A stretch of 64,000 bases of DNA from Epiperipatus broadwayi (GCA_028023455.1 JAQFVV010006255.1:6116001-6180000); one strand, 5' to 3'; positions 47,264 to 59,489 are shown, counted from the first letter of the stretch. The notes: generated from the sequence alone by a model not told the origin. A program made the numbers and translations.

Positions 47264-47518
47264 ATAGTCTCTGCCATAAGTCTTATGCAATTTTATATTG
47301 CTAAGACTACTAATATATGGTATGGCTGAAGATCTATCAGCCCCATATAGGTATTTGAGTTGGATAGCTGGGTTTGAAGACATGTAGATATCTGAAAATT
47401 TCAGATTTTCCACTCAATAGATAACTTTTAGATAAGTGCTTGGCTTTGGGTTAGTATTTTTAGATCTAATGTCTGAACCTACCCTGACACCTCTATGAGG
47501 AGTGCCAAAGCACGAAAT
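47264..47518. other. sequence between two foldback copies
   Basis: Contains no recognised feature. It separates two direct copies of the 'catggtcaggggtttgg...' arm about 421 bp apart and may belong to a longer foldback-related unit. Confidence 0.35.
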
Positions 47519-47630
47519 CATGGTCAGGGGTTTGGGGATGGGTTCCTGACAGAGATATTTTAAGTGCTGGCTCTTTCTAAGCATATATCACAAAGCTTGT
47601 AGAGGAATTGGAAATCCTCATTGGTTATAT
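47519..47630. repeat. truncated foldback arm, cut by LTR insertion
   Basis: Matches 47098-47205 (gtcaggggtttgg, ttcctgacagagatatttta, cacaaagcttgtagag, aatcctca) and stops exactly where the LTR begins at 47631. Confidence 0.7.
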
Positions 47631-48111
47631 TGTAACGAGCACAGACGTTCGTTACATTGTTTTTTTTATATTTATTAAACATGAAAGTAAATTAAAAAGT
47701 TCGCATTTAAAAAGTTTCTTTAAGAATTAAAAATTGAAATTAAATATCATCTTAAACTCATATATATTAAATCGCACAGATAAAAAAAATTATTAAAATA
47801 AAACTGTATTAAAAATAGAAAAGGTATTTTAAAAACAAAAACTTAAAAAGATTTGGAGATAAAATTATATCTTTAAATTTATCTTTAAATATATCTTTGA
47901 TTTGGAAAACAGGTTAATTAATCAGAAATGGAAATGATAAATTTAATTAGTCAAATGTAAACCAGCCTTGGGCATTTAAATGTAAAAACAGCGGTCAGAT
48001 AGGAAAACAATAGAAACAAATAGCCAATGAAAGAAATCCATCGGGAAATCGGACCTCAGCAAAAGGATCATCACATCGATGACATAATGCCAAGTCAATC
48101 CTTCGAATACG

Positions 48112-48120
48112 TATAAAAGG
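48112..48120 (+). promoter_or_regulatory. TATA box of the LTR
   Basis: TATAAAAGG, also at 51067-51075 in the second LTR. Likely core Pol II promoter separating U3 from R. Confidence 0.55.
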
Positions 48121-48204
48121 AAAATTTGGAAATTATTAATTAGTGAGTGAGTTATATTGATTATTTACGATGTGACATATATGTGTTAGTGTGGAAGTGA
48201 AGGA

Positions 48205-48239
48205 GAAGGGATTGAAAAAGACTCGCGTTCAATCCCTTC
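48205..48239 (+). other. conserved 12-bp RNA hairpin downstream of the TATA box
   Basis: GAAGGGATTGAA pairs perfectly with TTCAATCCCTTC across an 11-nt loop. It is repeated at 51161-51195 and inverted at 54406-54440. The stem is unchanged while the loop differs between copies. Lies about 85 nt after the TATA box, thus in the predicted 5' leader. Confidence 0.6.
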
Positions 48240-49856
48240 AGTTGTTATAAAATGGAAAAATGAAACATCGCTTTTCTTATATTCAGAGGACCACAGGATC
48301 ATCGGGAAATTTAACGCTGGATTTCAAACGGCAAGCAACTGTAAAAGATGAACATTTCTAAAACCGTAAGAACTTTATAAAATATAACGAACAATATTAA
48401 TTTGAAAACACTAAGAACTTTAAATTTTAAACTTTCCTAGTAATTTAATTGTTACAAATAGAATCCTATCTGACCAAACTAAATTCTTTATTAATAGTGT
48501 TATTTGATGTATTTTTTTTTCTTATTTATGTAAAATCATTTCCATTTATTTATTTTTTGTTCTTTAAGTTTTTATCATGATTTTTTTGTTTTTCGTTAAA
48601 TTAATTATATAAATGTTAAACTTAAGTCGGGCGTGAATGGCTGTATAGATTTGTAAAGTTATATTAGGGGAGGGTAATCTTAGGTTATTTGTGTCATTGT
48701 TAGATTGGGTCAATGGATTGGATATATTGATGTAGTTAGTAGATGTAGTCGGAGATTCGCTACTGGCAGAATCGCTTCATACGCCGCACTCTCCCGTTTT
48801 GCCTATGGAAGGAATTATAAGACGCAGAGCGCAGTTCCTTTCTATGGAGTTTTTTTTTTATTGTTCTTCTCGTTGGATAGAAGTAATATTCCTATCTAAT
48901 GAGAGTCAATATCTTCTCTTAATCTTTTTGGTGCTGCCGTATTCCGTATTACATTGAATACATCGATGTATCAGATGAATTGATGCCAGTTTGACTGCGA
49001 ATTTTAGCCTAAGGTTAAATAGGGATAGAATATTTTATTTTCAAATGCAAATCTATGTGGTCTATTCATACTTGACCCTAAATAAAAATGCATTAAATTT
49101 AAGTTGTTTATAGACGCTTGCATGGATTGGTTATCGGTTAAGTATGTTTTGGGTTTTCATATTTGATCAAAATATATAGACATTCGATAAATAATGATAC
49201 CTTACGGTGAGTATCTAAAATGTATTTATTCGGATGTCTTTTAAGTTATTGGTGACAATGCAAGTATCTTATGGTGAATACTATTGGGTTACGTATAAAT
49301 TTCCCTCCGCAATTGTCAGTAATCAATAATTTTGTATTTTGATCGTTTATGTTTACTTTGAAATGTTTTTGACCGTGAAATCTATGTAACCGATCTATAT
49401 TCAACATTATAAACAAGCTTTCATAAATTTATCTGTGCGAACTTAATTAAAATGTAAAATTAGAATATAATAGTAATTAAATGTAAATTAAAGTCAAAAA
49501 TCAAAGTTAAAAATAATGTTAAATGTTAAAATGTAAAACTAATACTAAAATAATTTTAAATCTTATATATATGTGCATAAATAAATGTTTGTATGCTAAT
49601 TACTGGCAGTGGCTTATTTTATTTATTTTTTAATGTTGAAATCTAATTAGATAAGATATGATATTATTAAATCTCTGCTACTCCCTGAGCTAGTGACATG
49701 GGCTAACGACCGGAATCAAAATTTAAAAAAAAAAAAAAAAATTTTTTTTTTTTGACTTACGTATCTGCCTACTTTATAAATTTTTCTAGGTTCAAATGCC
49801 TAGATGGCGCCCTGTAGTGCAGTTTACGTTAAGTCGCCTTTCTCCGGATCGTTACA

Positions 49857-50585
49857 ACTGGCGCCCAATCTGGGGCCGATCTTTAATAAACCACATATAC
49901 CCTGAGCAAATTTTATCAAAATGAAATATTTTTATCTGTTTACATATAGTCGTATACTTTAAATCTTATAAAAGCACTGCCAGAATGAAATAGCACATAT
50001 ATTTAAACACTAGAAAGTATAAATAATTTTAAACTGTATTTCGTTAAAAAGAAAGTCAAAAGGTTGCGATTGATATGTTTTTTTGTTGTTGTAATATAAA
50101 TTATGCTTTAATGTGTATAGGTGCGCACAGCCACGTAAGTTTATGATCGAAATGTGGTGCCTTACGATGAGTACCTTTGGGAATTACTTCAGTGTAACCC
50201 TATGTATGCATTTCAATCAGTCATAAATAAGTTGGTGGTATTTATAATTGTGCTGCAAATATACACGTTTAAACCCATTATTTCTTAAAACATATTTATC
50301 TCAATGCAACCTTCTTTAAATAAATAATTTATAAAATTTGCTTGTCATGCCTTGTGTAAAAATAAAATGGATAAAAAAAATTAGAACTTTTGTGGGGAGG
50401 AGGTGTAAACGTAAATGGTCCTTAGGAAAGCGATAGTAAACATTTTTTTTTTTTGTATATAGTCTTTTTGTAAAATTATTAACCGGATGTTTTGTAAATG
50501 TCTTCGTCAATCGTGTACCGTAATTACTAACCCTAAGTAAAATATTTTTTTTTTTGATCATTTTTTTTAAGCAACTTTACTGATA
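49857..50585 (+). mobile_element. internal region of the non-autonomous LTR element
   Basis: Begins with a primer-binding-like TGGCGCCCAATCTGGGGCC (49859-49877), two bases after the LTR. The remaining 710 bp carry no gag or pol sequence, so the element is a short non-autonomous LTR retrotransposon. A purine-rich GGGGAGGAGG is at 50395-50404, but 180 bp before the next LTR rather than adjacent to it. Confidence 0.65.
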
Positions 50586-52788
50586 TGTAACGAGCACAGA
50601 CGTTCGTTACATTGTTTTTTTTATATTTATTAAACATGAAAGTAAATTAAAAAGTTCGCATTTAAAAATTTTCTTTAAGAATTAAAAATTGAAATTAAAT
50701 ATCATCTTAAACTCGTATATATTAAATCGCACAGATAAAAAAAATTATTAAAATAAAACTGTATTAAAAATAGAAAAGGTATTTTAAAAACAAAAACTTA
50801 AAAAGATTTGGAGATAAAATTATATCTTTAAATTTATCTTTAAATATATCTTTGATTTGGAAAACAGGTTAATTAATCAGAAATGGAAATGATAAATTTA
50901 ATTAGTCAAATGTAAACCAGCCTTGGGCATTTAAATGTAAAAACAGCGGTCAGATAGGAAAACAATAGAAACAAATAGCCAATGAAAGAAATCCATCGGG
51001 AAATCGGACCTCAGCGAAAGGATCATCACATCGATGACATAATGCCAAGTCAATCCTTCGAATACGTATAAAAGGAAAATTTGGAAATTATTAATTAGTG
51101 AGTGAGTTATATTGATTATTTACGATGTGACAGATATGATGTTAGTGCGGAGGTGAAGGAGAAGGGATTGAAAAGACTGCACGTTCAATCCCTTCAGTTG
51201 TTATAAAATGGAAAAATGAAACATCGCTTTTCTTATATTCAGAGGACCACAGGATCATCGGGAAATTTAACGCTGGATTTCAAATGGCAAGCAACTGTAA
51301 AAGATGAACATTTCTAAAACCGTAAGAACTTTCTAAAATATAACGAACAATATTAATTTGAAAACACTAAGAACTTTAAATTTTAAACTTTCCTAGTATT
51401 TAATTGTTACAAATAGAATCCTATCTGACCAAACTAAATTCTTTATTAATAGTGTTATTTGATGTATTTTTTTCTTATTTATGTAAAATCATTTCCATTT
51501 ATTTATTTTTTGTTCTTTAAGTTTTTATCATGATTTTTTTTGTTTTTTGTTAAATTAATTATATAAATGTTAAACTTAAGTCGGGCGTGAATGGCTGTAT
51601 AGATTTGTAAAGTTATATTAGGGGAGGGTAATCTTAGGTTATTTGTGTCGTTGTTAGATTGGGTCAATGGATTGGATATATTGATGTAGTTAGTAGATGT
51701 AGTCGGAGATTCGCTACTGGCAGAATCGCTTCATACGCCGCACTCTCCCGTTTTGCCTATGGAAGGAATTATAAGACGCAGAGCGCAGTTCCTTTCTATG
51801 GAGTTTTTTTTTTATTGTTCTTCTCGTTAGATAGAAGTAATATTCCTATCTAATGAGAGTCAATATCTTCTCTTAATCTTTTTGGTGCTGCCGTATTCCG
51901 TATTACATTGAATACATCGATGTATCAGATGGATTGATGCCAGTTTGACTGCGAATTTTAGCCTAAGGTTAAATAGGGATAGAATATTTTATTTTCAAAT
52001 GCAAATCTATGTGGTCTATTCATACTTGACCCTAAATAAAAATGCATTAAATTTAAGTTGTTTATAGACGCTTGCATGGATTGGTTATCGGTTAAGTATG
52101 TTTTGGGTTTTCATATTTGATCAAAATATATAGACATTCGATAAATAATGATACCTTACGGTGAGTATCTAAAATGTATTTATTCGGATGTCTTTTAAGT
52201 TATTGGTGACAATGCAAGTATCTTATGGTGAATACTATTGGGTTACGTATAAAGTTCCCTCCGCAATTGTCAGTAATCAATAATTTTGTATTTTGATCGT
52301 TTATGTTTACTTTGAAATGTTTTTGACCGTGAAATCTATGTAACCGATCTATATTCAACATTATAAACAAGCTTTCATAAATTTATCTGTGCGAACTTAA
52401 TTAAAATGTAAAATTAGAATATAATAGTAATTAAATGTAAATTAAAGTCAAAAATCAAAGTTAAAAATAATGTTAAATGTTAAAATGTAAAACTAATACT
52501 AAAATAATTTTAAATCTTATATATATGTGCATAAATAAATGTTTGTATGCTAATTACTGGCAGTGGCTTATTTTATTTATTTTTTAATGTTGAAATCTAA
52601 TTAGATAAGATATGATATTATTAAATCTCTGCTACTCCCTGAGCTAGTGACCTGGGCTAACGACCGGAATCAAAATTTAAAAAAAAGAAAAAAAAAATTT
52701 TTTTTTTTGACTGACGTATCTGCCTACTTTATAAATTTTTCTAGGTTCAAATGCCTAGATGGCGCTCCATAGTGCAGATTACGTTAAG
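50586..52788 (+). mobile_element. LTR copy 2 (same orientation)
   Basis: Direct repeat of 47631-49856, complete at the 5' end. It stops about 25 bp short of the expected 3' end (…TTACGTTAAGT) where an inverted copy begins. Contains TATA box 51067-51075 and hairpin 51161-51195. Confidence 0.75.
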
Positions 52789-52789
52789 T

Positions 52790-54483
52790 TGTAACGATCT
52801 GGACAAAGCGACTTAATGTAATCTGCACTACGGGGCGCCATCTAGGCATTTGAACCTAGAAAAATTTATAAAGTAGGCAGATACGTCAGTCAAAAAAAAA
52901 AAATTTTTTTTTTCTTTTTTTTAAATTTTGATTCTGGTCGTTAGCCCAGGTCACTAGCTCAGGGAGTAGCAGAGATTTAATAATATCATATCTTATCTAA
53001 TTAGATTTCAACATTAAAAAATAAATAAAATAAGCCACTGCCAGTAATTAGCATACAAACATTTATTTATGCACATATATATAAGATTTAAAATTATTTT
53101 AGTATTAGTTTTACATTTTAACATTTAACATTATTTTTCACTTTGATTTTTGACTTTAATTTACATTTAATTACTATTATATTCTAATTTTACATTTTAA
53201 TTAAGTTCGCACAGATAAATTTATGAAAGCTTGTTTATAATGTTGAATATAGATCGGTTACATAGATTTCACGGTCAAAAACATTTCAAAGTAAACATAA
53301 ACGATCAAAATACAAAATTAGTGATTACTGACAATTGCGGAGGGAACTTTATACGTAACCTAATAGTATTAACCATAAGATACTTGCATTGTCACCAATA
53401 ACTTAAAAGACATCCGAATAAATACATTTTAGATACTCACCGTAAGGTATCATTATTTATCGAATGTCTATATAGTTTGATCAAATATGAAAACCCAAAA
53501 CATACTTAACCGATAACCAATCCATGCAAGCATCTATAAACAACTTAAATTTAATGCATTTTTATTTAGGGTCAAGTATGAATAGACCACATAGATTTGC
53601 ATTTGAAAATAAAATATTCTATCCCTATTTAACCTTAGGCTAAAATTCGCAGTCAAACTGGCATCAATTCATCTGATACATCGATGTATTCAATGTAATA
53701 CGGAATACGGCAGCACCAAAAAGATTAAGAGAAGATATTGACTTTCATTAGATAGGAATATTACTTCTATCCAACGAGAAGAACAATAAAAAAAAACTCC
53801 ATAGAAAGGAACTGCGCTCTGCATCTTATAATTCCTTCCATAGGCAAAACGGGAGAGTGCGGCGTATGAAGCGATTCTGCCAGTAGCGAATCTTCGACTA
53901 CATCTACTAACTACATCAATATATCCAATCCATTGACCCAATCTAACAACGACACAAATAACCTAACATTACCCTCCCCTAATATAACTTTACAAATCTA
54001 TACAGCCATTCACGCCCAACTTAAGTTTAACATTTATATAATTAATTTAACGAAAAACAAAAAAATCATGATAAAACTTAAAGAACAAAAAATAAATAAA
54101 TGGAAATGATTTTACATAAATAAGAAAAAAAAATACATCAAATAACACTATTAATAAAGAATTTAGTTTGGTCAGATAGGATTCTATTTGTAACAATTCA
54201 ATTACTAGGAAAGTTTAAAATTTAAAGTTCTTAGTGTTTTCAAATTAATATTGTTCGTTATATTTTATAAAGTTCTTACGGTTTTAGAAATGTTCATCTT
54301 TTACAGTTGCTTGCCGTTTGAAATCCAGCATTAAATTTCCCGATGATCCTGTGGTCCTCTGAATATAAGAAAAGCGATGTTTCATTTTTCCATTTTATAA
54401 CAACTGAAGGGATTGAACGCGAGTCTTTTTCAATCCCTTCTCCTTCACTTTCGCACTAACACATATCTGTCACATCGTAAATA
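52790..54483 (-). mobile_element. LTR copy 3, inverted (tail to tail with copy 2)
   Basis: Starts TGTAACGATCTGGAC, the complement of the LTR 3' end, and follows copy 1/2 in reverse to the leader hairpin (54406-54440). It breaks off at 54483, so the first 530 bp or so of the LTR are missing. Very similar in sequence to copies 1 and 2. Confidence 0.72.
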
Positions 54484-56558
54484 ACGATCGAAATGAAAGT
54501 GAAGATCGAATCTAACCGCCAAAAACAATATCTGCAACTACCAGGGCGCCATCTAGGCATTCGAGCCTAGAAAAATTTATAAAGTAGGCAGATACGCGCT
54601 GTTAAGATTCCACTTTATTTAAATATTCCGATCGTTAGCCCAAGTCACTAGCTCAGCGGAGACGCAGAGATAAAAATCTATAAATTTTATATCTTAAATA
54701 TAAAAGAATAAAAGCCACTGCCAGAAATTAACACATAAAAATATTTATTTACGCACATATAAAATCATTCTAAATTTGAGGAATAGGTTTAACATTTTTT
54801 TAGATTTTTATATTACTCTTTAATTGTACATTTACATAAATTTCAATGAGTTTAATATTTTATTTAGATGGTCAAGTATGAATAGACTACATAGATTTGC
54901 ATTTGAAAATAAAACATTCTATCCCTATTTAACCTTAGGCTAAAATTCGCAGTCAAACTGGCATCAATCCATCTGATACATTTATGTATTCAATGTAGCA
55001 TGAAAATACAACAGCACAAATATACTATACTGTCAGGAATGGAAATCTGAACAGTATAGTTAGAGAAACATTGACTCTTGTCCAATACAGGAATATGACG
55101 TCTGTATAGCAAGAAGAACAATAAAATAAAAACTCCATAGGAAGGGACCGCGATCCTTTTTGCCGACTTACAATCCCATCCATAGGCAAAGGGTTGGTGT
55201 GGTGTATTCAGCGATTCTGCACGTAGCGAAACTCATACTACATCTACTAATTACACAAATATATCCAATCCATTGACCCAATTCAACAACGACACAAATA
55301 ACCTAAGATTACCCTCCCCTAATATAACTTTACAAATCTATATAGCCATTCACGCCCGACTTAAATTTAACATTTTAATACGTTCGCACAGATTATTTTT
55401 ATCCAATTTGTTTTATAATGTCGAATATAGATCGGCTGCACAGATTCCACGGTCAAAAACATTCCAAATTAAACACAACCGATCAAAATACAAAGTCAAT
55501 CGATAATGTCAATTGCTGAGGGAATACAGGAGACCCTTGGGTGTTCATCATAAGACACCGCAGTGATATCATTGACTTATATATTCTAATCGACTGTGAA
55601 AACCACAACATAATCAACCACTAACGAATCTATGCAATGTCTATACCCAACCTTAAATTTCCTCATTTAAAATTTAAACAATAAATATTAATACAAATAA
55701 ATAATAAATGGAAATGATTTTTTTTTTATCAAACACAAACATATATAATATTACACATTATCAATTGAGTTGACACATAAGTCAGAGAAAAGTTCTTTTT
55801 ATAAAATTTAAATTAACTTATCAATCTTTAAAGTTCTTAATTAATATTATGATTTTAACAATTGTTCAGTTCTTTTGCTTATGGTAGAAGAGTCCATGTT
55901 CCCGTTGGCAATTCCCATGGAGACTTTCCTGGAAGACCGGTCTGATATTTTGGAGGTAGTATTAGCTGGTTCTGTTCTGGTATCACAGTCTTTGCATTTT
56001 TAAAATAAGTGAGTGAGGACGACAAGTGCGTCTTGTCGCTAGACTCACCAAAATCAAGTTGGAAAACTGACTGGAACTCAATATTTTTTCTTTTTATAGT
56101 CCTCCTATGGATTCCATGAACAAAAACGTCACTGTTCTGTTTTTTCGTTATGGTCCGGGCCTTTATTTGCTTCCATTGGTCAAGCTAAAATCTCTTTCTT
56201 CTCTTATCTAACTTTTCATCTGATTTTTTAATTAAACAGCTTTTAGATAATTAATAAACAATCATTTCCATTTATAGATTACAGGAATTAATTAATACCT
56301 GTTTTTATTTTAACTTACGTTATTTTTTTATTAAAATATTTTTATATTTCAATCTTGTATTTTTTTATTAAAAAAAATACGTACAAATACTTTTTTTTTT
56401 TTTGTTTATGAAAAAAATATTTTTAAAGTTTAGCATCTGTGCGAATGTATATACGTTTAACAATATTTTAATTTTAGCATTTAGTTTTTTACTTTTATTT
56501 GCGAACTTTTAAGTTTTTATTTTAAATAAATGTAACGACATATTTATATATCGTTACA
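54484..56558 (-). mobile_element. diverged LTR copy 4 of a related family, inverted
   Basis: Shares blocks with copies 1-3 in the same order (GGGCGCCATCTAGGCATTC, AAGCCACTGCCAG, CTATCCCTATTTAACCTTAG, the TTACCCTCCCCTAATATAAC block) but is much more diverged. It ends with its own start hairpin TGTAACGA...TCGTTACA (56531-56558), whose stem is kept although the loop differs completely from copy 1. Likely a different subfamily. Confidence 0.65.
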
Positions 56559-56625
56559 ATATATATTTACTAATCCTTAATAATGGTCAAACATAAATTT
56601 GTCCATAATGTTGTTTTCAATAATT

Positions 56626-56784
56626 AATAATAGTTCAACACAATTGAAATAGAACAACTATATAAAAATAATAAATATTTTCTTTATTGAACTGGTTTTC
56701 GCCCTATATTAGGGCTTTTTCAATAAAGAAAATATTTATTATTTTTATATAGTTGTTTTATTTCAATTGTGTTGAACTATTATT
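56626..56784. repeat. near-perfect palindrome with hammerhead-like centre
   Basis: Arms 56626-56691 and 56719-56784 are inverted copies with one mismatch seen. The loop, read minus, is UUGAAAA, helix II GCCC/GGGC, GAAA, ACCAG, i.e. a hammerhead-like module with C3 and G8 lost. It resembles a minimal head-to-head PLE dimer. Confidence 0.7.
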
Positions 56785-56789
56785 ATTTA

Positions 56790-58020
56790 TTTTAAAAAAA
56801 AATAATTGCCATCCTGATGTATTATGTTATCTAGCATGAACTCATTATTATGAAAAACATCACCAATCTCCTAATGAAGATATATATGGTCATTTGGAAT
56901 CATTCTTGAAAATGTGCTCTAATGGACATCAAAGTAATTAAATTTACAATTGGGGGAAAATCATTTTCATTCTGGAGAAAAGAGAAAACCATATATATAT
57001 ATAATGGGGAGAAGAGGGTGTATTTTATTAATCTCATTTTGTTTGTTCTTTTTTGGGTATATCTAATATATATATAATCACATATTTAAAAGTATTGTAT
57101 ATAAATGATTCTACTCATGTTTATTTCTTTTGAAGTTAGAATTGCTATTTTGATATATATGATATCTATTTGCTTTGGATTGGTGTATAATTTTTATTAT
57201 TGTTATCATAACTTTAAGATTAACTATTTATTTATTTATGTATACATTTTTATTGGTCTTTTGATTCTATTATGTTATATGTGTTATAAATATGAGTAGA
57301 TGTGGTTTACGATTAACCATTTAATCATTATCTCAATGCCTTTTTGTTGTATTATTGATATTTCTGTCTGGTATCATGTATTTGTTGTGGCAATTACATT
57401 GGTGATTTCTTGCTTTGCTTAGATATTATTTGTTAGGCCTTATCCTTATCTTAGCAGTAGATTATAATGAGACACTTGTATATGTGTAGCATCAAGTCAG
57501 TATAGCTCTGCCCACTTTAGTGCAGGCTTGTTTTCTCACTATCATTGTCCAGAAATATTTAGGTATTCCAAATTGTGTATTATAAAAGGCATTTGCATGA
57601 TTAAGCTCATCCATTCCTTATTATATATTTTCAAATGATCATGTGTTGAGTAAAATATTGAGTTTGTATTTCTCTACTTCACAAGCTTTAGTTATCTAAG
57701 AATAATAAAATGTACTTCTTTATATGATATCATTTAAATTATATATTAAGAAATTGTATGCTACATTCAACATAGATGTATCTTATTATATTACTAGCTA
57801 TAGCTATATTATTAGTCCATTCAAATTCACTCATTACACTTAGTATGAATCACTGATTATTAAATCTAAGCTATGAGAAGTTTTTCATTATTTATTTAAT
57901 TGTATAATTTAAATATACCACAGATGTTGTATATTATATGTGTGTTATATCTAACTTATGTATTAATTGGTTTAAAGGGTTCTTTTATTATTGTAAATAG
58001 TAGTAGTAAATAATTTGTTT
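56790..58020 (+). mobile_element. LTR fragment of the Gypsy family
   Basis: Matches the middle of the 5' LTR (about 38560-39960), for example ATTATGTTATCTA, TTTGGAATCATTCTTGAAAA, TAGATGTGGTTTA and ATTAGTCCATTCAAAT. No LTR ends and no internal sequence attached. The 64-codon frame at 57105-57299 is non-coding LTR sequence. Confidence 0.7.
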
Positions 58021-58500
58021 TCGATGAATTATAAGCTAATAGGTACATAATTAAGAAAGTAAAATAATACAAAAAACTTTTTTTTTTGATAAAAACACAT
58101 TACATACCAAACTTGTGAATGAAAAGAATCACACATAAGAATGCATAAAAATAGGTGTAGCACAAACATGTATGTGCATTGTCTTATCGAACGTATTAAA
58201 GCAAGTGCGGACATGAAAAACCGTTGCATATCTGCACTTGTTCAAGGTGGGATGAGACAATATACGACATTAGCAGAATGTATCAGCCTTGTACGGCCAT
58301 GCTTTCATAAAACACTATAACTTAATTCATTAGTGGTGACGTGTACTTATTTGTGATTTGAATTTTGTTTGAGGAGCTGTATTACGAAAAAGAAAATCAG
58401 AGGATACAGTTTATTCGAGTTTGAACAAAATTGTCTATTTCAAGCAAGTACATACTTTATTGTTTTTTTTTTTTGTCACAGGGCCTGCAGTAAATTGTTA
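58021..58500. other. unassigned sequence
   Basis: Somewhat less AT-rich, with CG dinucleotides (e.g. 58185-58230). No domain, RNA or repeat relationship recognised. Confidence 0.35.
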
Positions 58501-58512
58501 GCTTTTCATTTA

Positions 58513-59085
58513 CCATTGATAAACTTCTCTCCACTCACAACTTTAACGCCATCCATTTCAGACAAATACAATAATGACTATTACTAATCATTATCGAAGC
58601 TAGAGATTATCTCTAGCACAGATATAAACTTTAAACCTCAGTTAAAGATTAATATATCTGATTTTTTTATTTTTACACACACGGAGTTATTTATCGTTCT
58701 CTTTTCCATGTGTAATATCTTTATAGATATAATAGACACCTCCATACTTCCCCATTTTTTTAAATTCATATAACTAAAGATATAATAAAAGACCAATGAT
58801 TCCCAAGATGCATTTCGTGCTGAATCAGCACTCATCAATTGGCCCAGATCACTATCTCTTATCTATATCTTTATTACATGAAGAGTATTTAAATATCTAG
58901 AGTAAATTGTAACATTTTCATTTACTATTGTCAAACTTCCCTCCACTCACAACTTTGACACCATCCATTTCAGACAAATACAATAATGACTATTACTAAT
59001 CATTATCGAAGCTAGAGATTATCTCGAGCACAGATATAAACTAATAAACCTCAGTTAAAGATTAATATATCTGATTAATTGTTTG
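58513..59085 (-). mobile_element. PLE-derived repeat with direct terminal copies and a hammerhead
   Basis: A block of about 150 bp (ctccactcacaacttt, ccatccatttcagacaaata, aatcattatcgaagctagag, cctcagttaaagattaatat) occurs at 58513-58662 and again at 58918-59073 in the same orientation. Between them lie unique sequence and an A-related hammerhead on the minus strand. This resembles the directly repeated terminal structures of PLEs. The copies are nearly identical, so it is relatively young. Confidence 0.6.
58803..58842 (-). ncRNA. hammerhead motif with perfect helix II, C3 mutated
   Basis: Helix II is six perfect pairs (GUGCUG/CAGCAC, loop AUU), GAAA is intact, helix I is CCAA/UUGG, the cleavage site is AUC. 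The core is UUGAUGA (C3 to U). This copy best shows the ancestral helix II of family A, including the G10.1-C11.1 pair. Confidence 0.6.
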
Positions 59086-59489
59086 ATAATAAAAGTTTTT
59101 ATTTCTTACGACAATAATAAGACTGAAACAAAAAAGAAATGCAGATAGTACAGCTTGGATTATTTGAAGCTAGGATTTGTCCCGTTATTATCAAACAAAC
59201 ATTTTTATGTTTAATAAAGTGATTTCAATATTTGTACTTATTTTGACTTTACATATTTATTTTATAAATACCAGGAATTTTTTAAAAAATGCTTCTTTGC
59301 TTTAATTTTCGTAGTACTTTGATTAAAATGAAATGTTTGATATCTAGTGAAATATTTAATATTAAATATTGTACAAATTTATTCATTTGTGTAAATAAAG
59401 TAAATGACTAGGGGTTCGACGATTTTAAAAATTTTGATAAAGGGGTCTGTGGTCGAAAAAAGTTTGGAAACTCTTGATATATATATAAA

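Larger units (their letters stand above)
47631..49856 (+). mobile_element. LTR of a non-autonomous element (2.2 kb), copy 1
   Basis: Starts TGTAACGAGCACAGACG, itself the first half of a hairpin (TGTAACGA...TCGTTACA), and ends GGATCGTTACA, so the LTR ends are inverted repeats (TGTAACGA/TCGTTACA). It contains a TATA box at 48112. The second LTR at 50586 is nearly identical along its length, with only scattered substitutions and 1-2 bp indels seen in comparison, implying recent insertion. It inserted into a foldback arm. The 64-codon frame at 48705-48899 recurs in the LTR copies and is not considered coding. Confidence 0.75.

Noticed and set aside
48705-48899. 64-residue frame MGQWIGYIDVV..., repeated at 51659 and (as a longer, altered frame) 53690 minus
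   Set aside because: It lies within the LTR and recurs only because the LTR does. The diverged fourth copy breaks the frame, so no coding constraint is visible.
59408-59476. Possible hAT-like terminus (aggggttcgac ... ggtcgaaaaaagtttggaaac)
   Set aside because: It resembles 'GGGGTTC...AAAGTTTGGGAAC' ends of some hAT elements, but I found no matching partner end or target duplication.
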